From NCBI GenBank assembly GCA_015067525.1, contig SVMH01000003.1, forward strand, positions 21,660 to 85,659: 64,000 nucleotides of DNA. Direction: 5' to 3'. The stretch is from Oscillospiraceae bacterium. Its GTDB lineage: Bacteria; Bacillota; Clostridia; Oscillospirales; Oscillospiraceae. The notes under the pieces are model-generated. The model was not told the DNA's origin, made no database searches, and saw only the letters and a list, made by a program, of their open reading frames with translations. Position numbers and translations under genes: made by a program. How positions within the stretch are numbered: position 1 is the first letter of the stretch; each line of letters starts with the position of its first letter. Below are positions 1 through 7,782 of this stretch, piece after piece.

Positions 1-1
1 G

Positions 2-499
2 CACGGTGAGGACTGCACCTGCGGCTGCCACGACCACGATCACGAGCACCATCATCACCACGATGAGGAGTGCTGCCATGAACACCATGAGCATCATGAC
101 CATGACGAATGCTGCCATGAGCACCATGACCATGAGCATGAGCACCATCACGAGCATCATCACCACGAGCATGATGAGCATTGCACCTGCGGCTGCCACG
201 ACCATGACCACCACCATCATCACGCCGATGAGGTGTTCACCAGCTGGGGCGCGGAGACGGTGAAGGTGTTCACCCAGAGCGAGATCGAGCGCATCCTGAC
301 CGCGCTGGACAGCGGTGAATACGGCGCCATCCTGCGTGCCAAGGGCATCGTGTCCGCCGAGGGCGGCAAGTGGCTGCACTTTGACTATGTGCCCGAGGAG
401 CACGAGGTGCGCTTCGGCAGCGCCGACTACACCGGCCGACTGTGCGTCATCGGCTCCCAGCTCCGCGAGCACGAGCTGCACCATCTCTTTGGCCTGTAA
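2..499 (+). CDS. CobW/COG0523-type GTPase, C-terminal part with His-rich metal-binding stretch (5' end outside window)
   Basis: Open frame from the first bases of the window to a stop at 499; the N-terminal GTPase domain lies outside. The first 77 or so visible residues are a His/Asp/Glu/Cys-rich stretch (many HDH and EHHH runs, CTCGC twice, two ECCHE motifs), followed by about 88 residues resembling the CobW C-terminal domain with HELHHLFGL at the end. COG0523 GTPases are metallochaperones, and His-rich loops of this kind bind Zn, Ni or Co (family knowledge). The stop overlaps the AAGGAG ribosome binding site of the next gene, 12 bases away, so the two are co-transcribed. The bound metal cannot be told from sequence. 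Confidence 0.8.
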   Translation, partial: HGEDCTCGCHDHDHEHHHHHDEECCHEHHEHHDHDECCHEHHDHEHEHHHEHHHHEHDEHCTCGCHDHDHHHHHADEVFTSWGAETVKVFTQSEIERILTALDSGEYGAILRAKGIVSAEGGKWLHFDYVPEEHEVRFGSADYTGRLCVIGSQLREHELHHLFGL

Positions 500-511
500 G
501 GAGAACATTCC

Positions 512-1441
512 ATGGATATTCCTGTTTATCTCATTGCCGGATTTTTGGATGCCGGCAAGACCAATTTCATCAACGGCGTCTTGCAGGACGGCTTTGCCCG
601 GGAGGATAGGACGCTCCTCATCTGCTGCGAAGAGGGCGAGGAGGAGTACTATCCCAACGTGCTGAGCAACGTCTTTACCACCACGGTGGAGGATTTTGAG
701 GAGCTGACTCCCGCCTACTTCAAGAAGCTGGAGAAGATGTACAAGCCCCAACAGGTCATCATCGAGTATAACGGCATGTGGAACATCGAAAAGCTGTACC
801 GCGAGCTGCTGCCCGCCAACTGGATCCTCTATCAGATCATGACGCTGGTGGACGCCCGCACCTTTGAGATGTACGCCAAGAACATGGGCCAGCTGATGAT
901 GGAGAAGATCATGGCGGCCGATATGCTGATCTTCAACCGCTGCAACGCAGAACTCCGTGCCGCGCTGCGCAGCCGCAATCTCCGCATGGTGAACCGCCGC
1001 GCCGATATTTATCTGGAGAACGAGGACGGCACCAGCGAGGAATACGTCACCGAGGATATGGCGCCCTTTGACCTGTCTTCCGGCCATCTGGACGTGCCGG
1101 ACGAGGATTACGGCGTGTGGTACGTGGACATGATGGATGCGCCCCAGCGCTACAACGGCCTGACGGTGAAGTTCAAGGCCATCATGTGCCACTCCAAGAA
1201 GTATAAGGGCGTCCACTGCCCCGGCCGCTTTGCCATGGTGTGCTGCGAGGACGACATGCAGTTCTTGGCGCTGGTGTGCAAGGGCGAAGGACTGGAGAAG
1301 TTCAAGGATCGCGCGTGGGTGGAGATCACCGCCACGGTGAAAAAGGAGTTCGACCGCGCTTACGAGGCGGAGGGCCCCGTGCTGTACGTCAGCGAGATCC
1401 ATCCCTGCGAAAAGCCGAAAGAGGAAGTTGTCAGCTTCTGA
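512..1441 (+). CDS. CobW-like GTPase fused to a YcgQ/DUF1980-like C-terminal domain
   Basis: 309 residues. A P-loop GFLDAGKT sits at residues 10-17, as in the G3E (CobW/HypB/UreG) family. The NKxD base-recognition motif is altered to a FNRC sequence, and the family's CxCC metal motif is not seen, so nucleotide specificity or metal transfer may differ. From about residue 195 the protein resembles the C-terminal domain of YcgQ/DUF1980 proteins, with GRFAMVCCEDD followed by a W-V-E-I-T strand. In Firmicutes YcgQ/YcgR-type proteins occur beside COG0523 GTPases in zinc-starvation loci (family knowledge). Translationally linked to the His-rich GTPase just upstream. Function inferred: metal homeostasis. 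Confidence 0.7.
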   Translation: MDIPVYLIAGFLDAGKTNFINGVLQDGFAREDRTLLICCEEGEEEYYPNVLSNVFTTTVEDFEELTPAYFKKLEKMYKPQQVIIEYNGMWNIEKLYRELLPANWILYQIMTLVDARTFEMYAKNMGQLMMEKIMAADMLIFNRCNAELRAALRSRNLRMVNRRADIYLENEDGTSEEYVTEDMAPFDLSSGHLDVPDEDYGVWYVDMMDAPQRYNGLTVKFKAIMCHSKKYKGVHCPGRFAMVCCEDDMQFLALVCKGEGLEKFKDRAWVEITATVKKEFDRAYEAEGPVLYVSEIHPCEKPKEEVVSF

Positions 1442-1448
1442 AATACAG

Positions 1449-1481
1449 AAAAAACGGACTGCGTTTGCAGTCCGTTTTTTT
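1449..1481. terminator. Bidirectional intrinsic terminator
   Basis: A 14-bp stem (AAAAAACGGACTGC pairing with its complement) around a GTTT loop lies between two convergent genes and has T-runs in both directions. Confidence 0.9.
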
Positions 1482-1482
1482 G

Positions 1483-2265
1483 TCAAATACTGTGGTATTC
1501 GTAGAGACGGTAGAGCTTTTGGGCCATCTTTCCGGCGTACAGCTTGCGGAAGACGGCTTTTTCCCTGCCCTGCAGCCGGTCGATTATGTGCTGCGGTGTC
1601 ATGTCGTGCTGGCGCACAAAGGCGAGGCCGCTGACGGTCAGGTCCGCGGGGTAGTCCACGCCGTAGACCTGCGTGACGCCCACATCGTTGATGGGGTTTT
1701 TGTAGCGGCTCAGCTTGGCGGCCAGCGTGCTGTAGCAGTCCGTCAGCAGTGCCACTTCTTCGAAGTGTTCGCACAGGGCGGTGAGAAGAGCCGTGCGCTC
1801 GCGGGCGGTGAGGTACATACTGATACCCTCCATCACCACGATGGCCTGCTTGCTGTCGATGCCGTCCAGCCAATCCGCTGCGCGCACGTCGGCGCTTATC
1901 ATGCGGTAGGTGTCGGTCTCGGCGTAGTAGCGGCGGCGCTGCTCGATGACGGCGGGGAAGTCCACGTCGTACCACCGGCGACCTTCGCCGCCCACGCGCA
2001 GGACGCGGCTGTCCATGCCGCAGCCGATGTGCAGGATCACCGCGTCGGGGAGCGCTGCCATCTGCATGCGCACCCAGCCGTCAAACACCGCGGCGCGCAT
2101 GCCCATGTAGTAGGCCAGCCACTTGGAGGCGGATTTTCCTTTGAGGGGGAAGCCCTCCGCGGCCCAGATCTCCTCAGCCTTGGGGTCGTGGAGGAAGAGG
2201 CCTTTCCGGCTGACCAGCGCCTTGCCGTACAGGGGGATATACAGGGTTTTGTTGACGCTGTCCAT
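1483..2265 (-). CDS. Class I SAM methyltransferase, leucine carboxyl methyltransferase (LCM/TcmP) family
   Basis: 260 residues with the SAM-binding motif ILHIGCGMDSR (residues 77-87) and the acidic YDVDFP strand 2 motif typical of the LCM/polyketide O-methyltransferase family. The substrate is unknown; many clostridial members are annotated only as class I SAM-dependent methyltransferase. ATG start is preceded by AAAGGACTCCC. The gene lies downstream of cdd on the same strand; the two were probably adjacent before a small gene was inserted between them (see 2278-2769). Confidence 0.8.
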   Translation of the reverse strand: MDSVNKTLYIPLYGKALVSRKGLFLHDPKAEEIWAAEGFPLKGKSASKWLAYYMGMRAAVFDGWVRMQMAALPDAVILHIGCGMDSRVLRVGGEGRRWYDVDFPAVIEQRRRYYAETDTYRMISADVRAADWLDGIDSKQAIVVMEGISMYLTARERTALLTALCEHFEEVALLTDCYSTLAAKLSRYKNPINDVGVTQVYGVDYPADLTVSGLAFVRQHDMTPQHIIDRLQGREKAVFRKLYAGKMAQKLYRLYEYHSI

Positions 2266-2277
2266 GGGAGTCCTTTC

Positions 2278-2310
2278 TTACAGCCAGCTGCTGTCGAAGC
2301 CGTAGGGGAG
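2278..2310. repeat. 33-bp direct repeat, copy 1 (duplicate of the cdd 3' end)
   Basis: Identical over 33 bases to 2737-2769, which is the last 11 codons of cdd including its stop. This copy lies just upstream of the methyltransferase gene. Together the copies flank the small gene at 2314-2718. Confidence 0.95.
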
Positions 2311-2313
2311 GGG

Positions 2314-2718
2314 TCAACCTTCTACCACGTAGACAAACTCGCGGCTGTTGCGAAAGTCTTCTGCGTGGCAATAGGGGGGTTCCCCCGGCCAGTCTTGGTG
2401 AAAACGGATAATAAAAGAATCGCTTATAGTGGCAAACACCTTGAAATGCTTGTGGGGATAATCGTGTTTCAGCACTTTGAGGAGAGTTTGCGCAATTTGT
2501 TGGGCGATGGGTTTTAGGGCGGCTATTTCGTCTTTGTGAACACTGCTCAGGAGATGGATATGATTACAGGAGGATTCAAACTCTGTTTTGTCTGCAATTT
2601 GTGGCGGTAAGTCGCTGCAGGAATTGCGCAATACAACATATTCGTTCCCCACCGAGTCTGTAAGTGTTTGAAAGAGAAAGAGCGCAGAAAAATTCTGCAG
2701 ATATTCAATGCGCCTCAT
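2314..2718 (-). CDS. Hypothetical protein, probable inserted gene
   Basis: 134 residues, no family recognised. Contains a short N-terminal segment rich in Leu/Phe and a central CNHIHLLSSVHKDE stretch; ends EFVYVVEG. No signal peptide or membrane segment is evident. The ATG is preceded by a weak AGAGGG site. Base composition is visibly more A+T rich than the neighbours, and the gene is bracketed by perfect 33-bp copies of the end of cdd (2278-2310, 2737-2769), so it was most likely acquired by an insertion that regenerated the cdd terminus. Function unknown. Confidence 0.6.
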   Translation of the reverse strand: MRRIEYLQNFSALFLFQTLTDSVGNEYVVLRNSCSDLPPQIADKTEFESSCNHIHLLSSVHKDEIAALKPIAQQIAQTLLKVLKHDYPHKHFKVFATISDSFIIRFHQDWPGEPPYCHAEDFRNSREFVYVVEG

Positions 2719-2736
2719 AGGACCCTCTTTAAGGAT

Positions 2737-2769
2737 TTACAGCCAGCTGCTGTCGAAGCCGTAGGGGAG
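2737..2769. repeat. 33-bp direct repeat, copy 2 (native cdd 3' end)
   Basis: Last 11 codons of cdd; the same 33 bases recur at 2278-2310. The repeat period is 459 bases. Confidence 0.95.
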
Positions 2770-3126
2770 CAGCTCCTTCAGGGTGAAGTGCTTGGCCTCG
2801 CCCTTGCCGTTGAGGCAGATGACCTCCAGATCGGGAGCAAACTCCTGCATCACCTGACGGCACACGCCGCAGGGCACGCAGTAATCCTCGCTGCGTCCGG
2901 CGATGACGATGCGCTTGAAATCGCGGTAGCCCTCGCTGACAGCCTTGAAAATGGCGGTGCGCTCGGCGCAGATGGTGGGGGTATAAGAGGCGTTTTCAAT
3001 GTTGCAGCCGGTGAACACGGTGCCGTCGGCGCACTCCAGCGCGGCGCCCACGGGGAAGTGGGAGTAGGGGATGTAGGCGCGGTCCAGCATTTCAACGGCC
3101 TTTTGGCACAGTTCCTTTTCGGTCAT
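2737..3126 (-). CDS. cdd: Cytidine deaminase
   Basis: 129 residues, the usual length of the homotetrameric cytidine deaminases that convert cytidine and deoxycytidine to uridine forms for pyrimidine salvage. The zinc site is complete: CAE at residues 53-55 (catalytic Glu55) and PCGVC with Cys86 and Cys89. The substrate-binding FxVGAAL and NIENASY motifs are present near the N-terminus. An AGGAGG site precedes the ATG. Uridine phosphorylase (8371-9144) elsewhere in this window would act on its product. Confidence 0.97.
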   Translation of the reverse strand: MTEKELCQKAVEMLDRAYIPYSHFPVGAALECADGTVFTGCNIENASYTPTICAERTAIFKAVSEGYRDFKRIVIAGRSEDYCVPCGVCRQVMQEFAPDLEVICLNGKGEAKHFTLKELLPYGFDSSWL

Positions 3127-3158
3127 ATTTTGTTCCTCCTTGTGGGGATTTTGTGGAT

Positions 3159-3192
3159 AAAAGGCGGCAGAAAAGTACTCTGCCGCCTTTTA
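3159..3192. terminator. Intrinsic terminator
   Basis: 13-bp stem AAAAGGCGGCAGA with its complement around a 7-base loop, with A- and T-runs on both sides. It lies between the ABC exporter operon end and the start of cdd on the minus strand. Confidence 0.7.
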
Positions 3193-3407
3193 TTGTACGG
3201 GATAAAGGGTGCTGCGTCAAGAGAAAGAGAGACTGAGAAGTGATAAGAGAGGCATTGCTTAGGGGAAAGCACTAAAAATTAAATCCATTTTTCACCGTGG
3301 CGTGTACGTGGCGAAAAATACTTCTCAGCTTGCAAACGTGCGAGCAACGCGAGTGCGCTGCAGCAAGCTGCAAATCTCAAAAATGAAAGCTCGTTTTCAT
3401 TTTTGAC
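3193..3407. other. Intergenic stretch without a gene; weak hairpin near the ABC operon end
   Basis: No plausible coding region. It holds short G+C-rich inverted motifs (GCAAACGTGCGAGCAACGCG and GCAGCAAGCTGC) and, at 3378-3405, an A+T-rich hairpin (AAAAATGAAA with its complement) directly after the ABC transporter stop codon, which could act as a weak terminator for the minus-strand operon. Confidence 0.5.
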
Positions 3408-5291
3408 TCAGGAAAGTTCCGCCTGACCGGTGTAGAGCTGATAGTACTTGCCGCGCTGGGCGATCAGGTCGTCGTGGTCGCCGCGCTCAATGATGCGGCC
3501 CTGCTCCAGCACCATGATGGCCTGAGAGTTGCGCACGGTGGACAGGCGGTGGGCGATGACGAACACGGTGCGCTCCTCCATCAGCGAGTCCATGCCCTCT
3601 TCGATCAGCTTTTCCGTGCGGGTGTCGATGGAGGAGGTGGCTTCGTCCAGGATCAGCACCGGCGGGTCGGACACGGCGGCACGGGCAATGGCCAGCAGCT
3701 GCCGCTCGCCCTGACTGAGGCTGCCGCCGTCGCCGGTGATGACAGTGTCGTAGCCCTGGGGCAGGTGGCGGATGAAGGTGTCGGCGTTGGCCAGTTTGGC
3801 GGCGGCGCGGATCTCCTCGTCGGTGGCGTCCAGCTTGCCGTAGCGGATGTTGTCGGCAATGGTGCCGGTGAAGAGGTGGGTGTCCTGCAGCACCACGCCG
3901 AGAGAACGGCGCAGGGAGTCCTTGGCGATCTCCGTTACGTCGATGCCGTCGTAGGTGATGGTGCCGGACTGGATGTCGTAAAAGCGGTTGATGAGGTTGG
4001 TGATGGTGGTTTTGCCGGCGCCGGTGGAGCCCACAAAGGCGATCTTCTGGCCGGGCTTTGCGTACAGGGAGATGTTGTGCAGCACCGTTTTTTCATCGGT
4101 GTAGCCGAAGGTGACATCGTGGAAGCGGACGTCGCCCCGCAGCTCCACCAGCTCACCGTCGGGCCGCTTCCATGCCCAGTGGCCGGTGCGGCGCTCCGTT
4201 TCGGTGAGGGCGGTGCCGTTTTTCTCCACCCGGACGAGGACGGTTTTGCCCTCATCGGTTTCGGGTTTGGCGTCCATCACGGCAAAGATGCGCTCGGCGC
4301 CCGCCATGGAGGCCAGCAGCACGTTGATCTGCTGGCTGATCTGGCCGATGGGCTGGGAGACCTGCTTGACATAGAGAAGGTAGGCGCCCAGCGAGCCCAC
4401 ATCGAACACGCCGCCGATGGACAGAAGTCCGCCCACGCAGCAGGTGACGGCGTAGTTGATGCGCGACAGGTTACCCATAGCCGGCATCATGGAGCCGGCG
4501 TAGGTCTGGGCCAGGGTGGCGGCATCGCGGTAAGCGGTGTTGAGCTGGGCGAACTCACGGATGGACTTCTGCTCGTGGTTGAAGACCTTGATGACCTTCT
4601 GGCCGTCGATCATCTCCTCAATATAGCCGTTCAGTGCGCCCAGCGCCGCTTGCTGGCGGCGGAAGTTGGTGCGGCTTTTGCCGCCGATGACCTTGACGAT
4701 CATAAACATCATGGCGAGGAAGGCGAAGGAGATCAGCGTCAGCTGCCAGTTGAGCACCAGCATCATGATCACGGTGCAGAAAAAGGTCAGCGTGTTGGAG
4801 ATGACGCTGGCAAAGCTGGAGTTGATCATCTCGGACACGGTGTCGATGTCGTTGGTGAAGCGGCTCATGAGGTCGCCGGACTGGTGGGTGTCAAAATAGC
4901 CGATGGGCAGCTCCTGCAGCTTGTCAAACAGATCCTGCCGCAGCTTTGCCACCGTCTTTTGGGAGATGCGCACCATGATGCGCGAATAGGTGTAGGAGCA
5001 GCCTGCGCTCAAAGCGAAGCAGCCGAAGAGCAGGGCGCACATCTTCAAAAGACCGGAGAAGTTGCCGGGGATGATATAGTTGTTGATGATGGGCTTCATG
5101 AGGTAGCTGCTGGCCACGCTGGCCAGTGAGCTGACCACAAGACACGCCGCTACCAGCAAAAGCAGCAGCTTGTACTGGCTGATATAGCCCACAAGGCGCA
5201 TGATGGTGCCCTTCAGGTCACCGGGGCGCTGATAGCCGTGGCCCTGACGGCCGCCGGGGCGGCCCTGAGGTGCTTTGGGTGCGTTAGCCAT
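3408..5291 (-). CDS. ABC exporter half-transporter, canonical ATP site subunit
   Basis: 627 residues: a Gln/Gly/Pro-rich N-terminal tail, a six-helix ABC membrane domain (about residues 30-320) and a nucleotide-binding domain with Walker A GSTGAGKTT, signature LSQGERQ and Walker B LILDEATSSID, including the catalytic Glu. A short extra segment (about residues 345-385) precedes the NBD core. It overlaps the upstream ABC gene by 8 bases, so they are translationally coupled and probably form a heterodimer. Family: MdlB/LmrD-like multidrug exporters of the inner membrane. Controlled by the MarR-type gene at the head of the operon; the drug or lipid substrate is unknown. Confidence 0.93.
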   Translation of the reverse strand: MANAPKAPQGRPGGRQGHGYQRPGDLKGTIMRLVGYISQYKLLLLLVAACLVVSSLASVASSYLMKPIINNYIIPGNFSGLLKMCALLFGCFALSAGCSYTYSRIMVRISQKTVAKLRQDLFDKLQELPIGYFDTHQSGDLMSRFTNDIDTVSEMINSSFASVISNTLTFFCTVIMMLVLNWQLTLISFAFLAMMFMIVKVIGGKSRTNFRRQQAALGALNGYIEEMIDGQKVIKVFNHEQKSIREFAQLNTAYRDAATLAQTYAGSMMPAMGNLSRINYAVTCCVGGLLSIGGVFDVGSLGAYLLYVKQVSQPIGQISQQINVLLASMAGAERIFAVMDAKPETDEGKTVLVRVEKNGTALTETERRTGHWAWKRPDGELVELRGDVRFHDVTFGYTDEKTVLHNISLYAKPGQKIAFVGSTGAGKTTITNLINRFYDIQSGTITYDGIDVTEIAKDSLRRSLGVVLQDTHLFTGTIADNIRYGKLDATDEEIRAAAKLANADTFIRHLPQGYDTVITGDGGSLSQGERQLLAIARAAVSDPPVLILDEATSSIDTRTEKLIEEGMDSLMEERTVFVIAHRLSTVRNSQAIMVLEQGRIIERGDHDDLIAQRGKYYQLYTGQAELS

Positions 5292-7020
5292 CGATGCTCA
5301 CCCCTTCCTGCTGAGACTGGTATACCTCGCGGTAAATGGCGTTGGTTTGCAGAAGCTCCTCATGGGTGCCGCAGCCGTCGATGCGTCCGTCGTCCATGAT
5401 GATAATGAGGTCGGCGTCCATCACGGAGGTGACGCGCTGGGCGATGATGAGCTTGGTGGCGCCGGGCAGCGTGTCGCGCAGGGCGGCGCGGATCTTGGCG
5501 TCGGTGGCGGTGTCCACGGCGGAGGTGGAGTCGTCCAGAATCAAAATCTTCGGCTTGCGCAGGATGGCCCGGGCGATGCAAAGGCGCTGCTTCTGGCCGC
5601 CGGATACGTTGGTGCCGCCCTGCTCGATGTAGGTGTCGTAGCCGTCGGGCATGGCGGAGATGAACTCGTCGGCGCAGGCGATGCGGCAGGCCTCCGCGAT
5701 CTCCTCGTCGGTAGCCTCGGCGTTGCCCCAGCGCAGGTTATCCCGAACGGTGCCGGAGAAGAGGGTGTTCTTCTGCAGCACCATGGCGCAGGCCTCGCGC
5801 AGGTTTTCCATGGTGTAGTCCTTCACGTTGCGGCCGCCCACATACACGGCGCCCTCCGTGGCCTCATAGAGGCGGGGGATCAGGCTGACCAGCGTGGTTT
5901 TGGCACTGCCGGTGCCGCCCAGGATGCCCACCGTCATGCCGGATTCGATGGTGAGGTTGATGTCCTCCAGATTCCACGCGTCGGTGGAGGCGTGGTAGCG
6001 GAAGTTGACGTTTTCAAAGCGGATGGAGCCGTCGGCCACTTCCAGAACGGGATCAGCGGCTGCGTCGGTGATCTCCGGCTGTTCGTCCAGCACCTCCACG
6101 ATGCGCTTGCCGCAGGCGATGGAGCGGGTGAGCATCATCATCACCATGGACACCATCATGAGGGACATGAGGATCTCGGAGACGTAGGTGAAAAAGGCAA
6201 TCAGGTCGCCGGAGAGCATGGAGCCTTCAAAGACATAGTGGCCGCCGATCCACATCACGGCGGTGATGGTGCCGCCCATCAGCAGCATCATAATGGGCAT
6301 GAAGGTCACCACAAAGCCGAAGGCCTGCTCGGCCATGGTGCGCAGCTTATTGCTGCGCTGGGCGAACTTCTTCTTCTCCTCGTCCTCGCGGACGTAGGAC
6401 TTCACCACGCGGATGGCGCCTAAGTTCTCCTGTACCACCAGATTCAGATCGTCGGTGGCTCGCTGCAGGGAGGTGAAGTAGGGTCCCACCTTCCGGATCA
6501 CCAGCACCACGGCGACCATCAGCAGGGGGATCACCACCAGAAACACGCGGCTCAGGCGCAGGGAAATGGTGAGGGCCATCACCAGCGCGGTGATGAGCAT
6601 GGACGGGGCGCGGACAAACATGCGCATGCCCATCATCAGCGTCACCTGCACGCTGGCTACGTCGTTGGTCAGTCGGGTGATGAGGGAGGCGGTGGAGAAG
6701 CGCTCAATGTTGCTGAAGGAGAACTGCTGCACCTTCTCGTATTCCGCCCGGCGCAGGTTGGCGCCAAAGCCCATGCCGGCCTTGGCGGCCAGCGCTGCGG
6801 CGCCCACGCCGCAGCCCAGTGCCAGCAGCGCCATGACGATCATCTTCATGCCGGTGGCCAGAATATAGGCCCGGTCACCGGTCTCGATGCCGAAGTTGAC
6901 AATGTCGCTCATGGCCAGCGGCAGCAGCAGCTCCAGCACCGCCTCGCCGGCTGAGCAGAGGACACCCAGCACGATAAAGTGCCGGTAGCCCTTGGTATAG
7001 GGGAAGAGTTTTCGGATCAC
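5284..7020 (-). CDS. ABC exporter half-transporter, degenerate ATP site subunit
   Basis: 578 residues, six-helix membrane domain followed by an NBD. Two catalytic positions are altered: Walker A reads GGTGSAKTT (Ala where Gly is usual) and Walker B reads LILDDSTSAVD, with Asp in place of the catalytic Glu, whereas the signature VSGGQKQR is canonical. Such asymmetry marks the degenerate partner of heterodimeric exporters such as LmrC or TM287 (family knowledge). GTG start overlaps the MarR stop as GTGA; a GAGGAAA site lies upstream. Couples to the canonical subunit downstream. Confidence 0.93.
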   Translation of the reverse strand: MIRKLFPYTKGYRHFIVLGVLCSAGEAVLELLLPLAMSDIVNFGIETGDRAYILATGMKMIVMALLALGCGVGAAALAAKAGMGFGANLRRAEYEKVQQFSFSNIERFSTASLITRLTNDVASVQVTLMMGMRMFVRAPSMLITALVMALTISLRLSRVFLVVIPLLMVAVVLVIRKVGPYFTSLQRATDDLNLVVQENLGAIRVVKSYVREDEEKKKFAQRSNKLRTMAEQAFGFVVTFMPIMMLLMGGTITAVMWIGGHYVFEGSMLSGDLIAFFTYVSEILMSLMMVSMVMMMLTRSIACGKRIVEVLDEQPEITDAAADPVLEVADGSIRFENVNFRYHASTDAWNLEDINLTIESGMTVGILGGTGSAKTTLVSLIPRLYEATEGAVYVGGRNVKDYTMENLREACAMVLQKNTLFSGTVRDNLRWGNAEATDEEIAEACRIACADEFISAMPDGYDTYIEQGGTNVSGGQKQRLCIARAILRKPKILILDDSTSAVDTATDAKIRAALRDTLPGATKLIIAQRVTSVMDADLIIIMDDGRIDGCGTHEELLQTNAIYREVYQSQQEGVSIDG

Positions 7021-7481
7021 GGCTGCGTTTCCTCCTCTGCGTTATCTGTCAGATTGGCGGCTACCCGCAGCAGCAGACTGCGCAGCAGCTCCTTCTCCTC
7101 GTCGGAGAAGCCCTGCTCCATTTGCGCGGTCACCTGCGCGATCACGTCCTTAAAATGCTGGTGACATACCCGCCCCTGCTCCGTCAGCTGCACGATGCGG
7201 CAGCGGCCGTCCTGCGCCGAGGCGGTGCGGGTGATGAGCCCCTTTTCCTCCAACCGGCTGACGATGCCGTTGACGGTGGAGGGCTTGACCATCAAATACT
7301 GCTCCAGCGCCCGCTGGTTCACATCCCCTTCGGCGTGGTAGAGGAAGCCGAGAACGCGGCTCTGCATAGGCGAAACATCCATACTGCGCAGCTTCAGATC
7401 CATCAGCTTGTGGACCTGATGGTCACAATAGCCCATCAGCGGGCCGAAGTGGCGGCAGTTTTTCGCGTTGCACACTTTCAT
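7017..7481 (-). CDS. MarR family transcriptional regulator of the ABC exporter
   Basis: 154 residues from the ATG at 7481, chosen because AAAGGAG lies 7 bases upstream; an in-frame start at 7526 would put the operator-like sequence inside the gene. Winged helix with SRVLGFLYHAEGD, a recognition region around VKPSTVNGIVSRLEEKGLI and a D-G-R wing. The N-terminus carries three Cys (residues 4, 9, 18), which might sense redox or metal state (inference). First gene of the operon; MarR repressors commonly autoregulate and respond to the exported compounds. Confidence 0.92.
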   Translation of the reverse strand: MKVCNAKNCRHFGPLMGYCDHQVHKLMDLKLRSMDVSPMQSRVLGFLYHAEGDVNQRALEQYLMVKPSTVNGIVSRLEEKGLITRTASAQDGRCRIVQLTEQGRVCHQHFKDVIAQVTAQMEQGFSDEEKELLRSLLLRVAANLTDNAEEETQP

Positions 7482-7504
7482 TGATGCACTCCTTTCCAAG
7501 ATAG

Positions 7505-7560
7505 TTAGCATCCTAATAATTAGCAAGCTAAATGTTACACCCCCGCGCCGGTATAGTCAA
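7505..7560 (-). promoter_or_regulatory. Promoter and candidate operator of the marR-ABC operon
   Basis: On the minus strand: -35 TTGACT (7555-7560), 17-base spacer, -10 TAACAT (7532-7537). Directly downstream, 7505-7531 is an inverted-repeat region beginning TTAGC and ending GCTAA with an internal TAATTA core, well placed to let a bound repressor block initiation. Confidence 0.7.
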
Positions 7561-7612
7561 TAGGCGTGGAGGAGGGCGGTGTAAACAAATTGTGAATTGT
7601 CTTGCCGCCGCG

Positions 7613-7641
7613 TTGACAAGGGGGCGGGGGACGGGTATGAT
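7613..7641 (+). promoter_or_regulatory. Strong orphan sigma-A type promoter
   Basis: TTGACA (7613-7618), exact 17-base spacer, TATGAT (7636-7641). No open frame of reasonable quality follows on the plus strand; the next elements are two hairpins. See the candidate small RNA at 7648. Confidence 0.7.
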
Positions 7642-7647
7642 GAGATC

Positions 7648-7729
7648 ACAGAATAGCATAAAAACCTCTCTCTTTTTCTTTTACCAACAAACAGAAGCGG
7701 CCGGTTTCACCGGCCGCTTCTGTTGTTTG
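7648..7729 (+). ncRNA. Candidate small RNA ending in a 16-bp hairpin
   Basis: Transcript predicted from the consensus promoter at 7613-7641 to the hairpin 7690-7724 (AACAGAAGCGGCCGGT with its complement, 3-base loop) followed by a short T-rich tail; a second hairpin at 7738-7769 would catch read-through. The 5' part is an unstructured pyrimidine-rich run, CTCTCTCTTTTTCTTTT, which could pair with AGGAGAG-type ribosome binding sites (inference). No known RNA family recognised. Confidence 0.4.
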
Positions 7730-7737
7730 CAGGCAGC

Positions 7738-7769
7738 AAAAAAAGACCGCGCCCGGCGGTCTTTCTTTG
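7738..7769. terminator. Intrinsic terminator
   Basis: Stem AAAGACCGC with its complement around GCCCG, with A-run before and TTTCTTT after; serves the minus-strand lipoprotein gene and can also stop plus-strand transcription. Confidence 0.7.
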
Positions 7770-7782
7770 CTCTTTCGGCCCG

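Noticed and set aside
1..225. Short tandem-like DNA repeats (CACCATGACCATGAG type) that could suggest a CRISPR or minisatellite
   Set aside because: They encode the His/Asp/Glu-rich metal-binding stretch of the first protein in one continuous frame; there is no repeat-spacer regularity.
3193..3407. Possible small gene or RNA in the gap after the ABC operon
   Set aside because: No promoter-terminator pair and no frame with a ribosome binding site; only weak hairpins are present.
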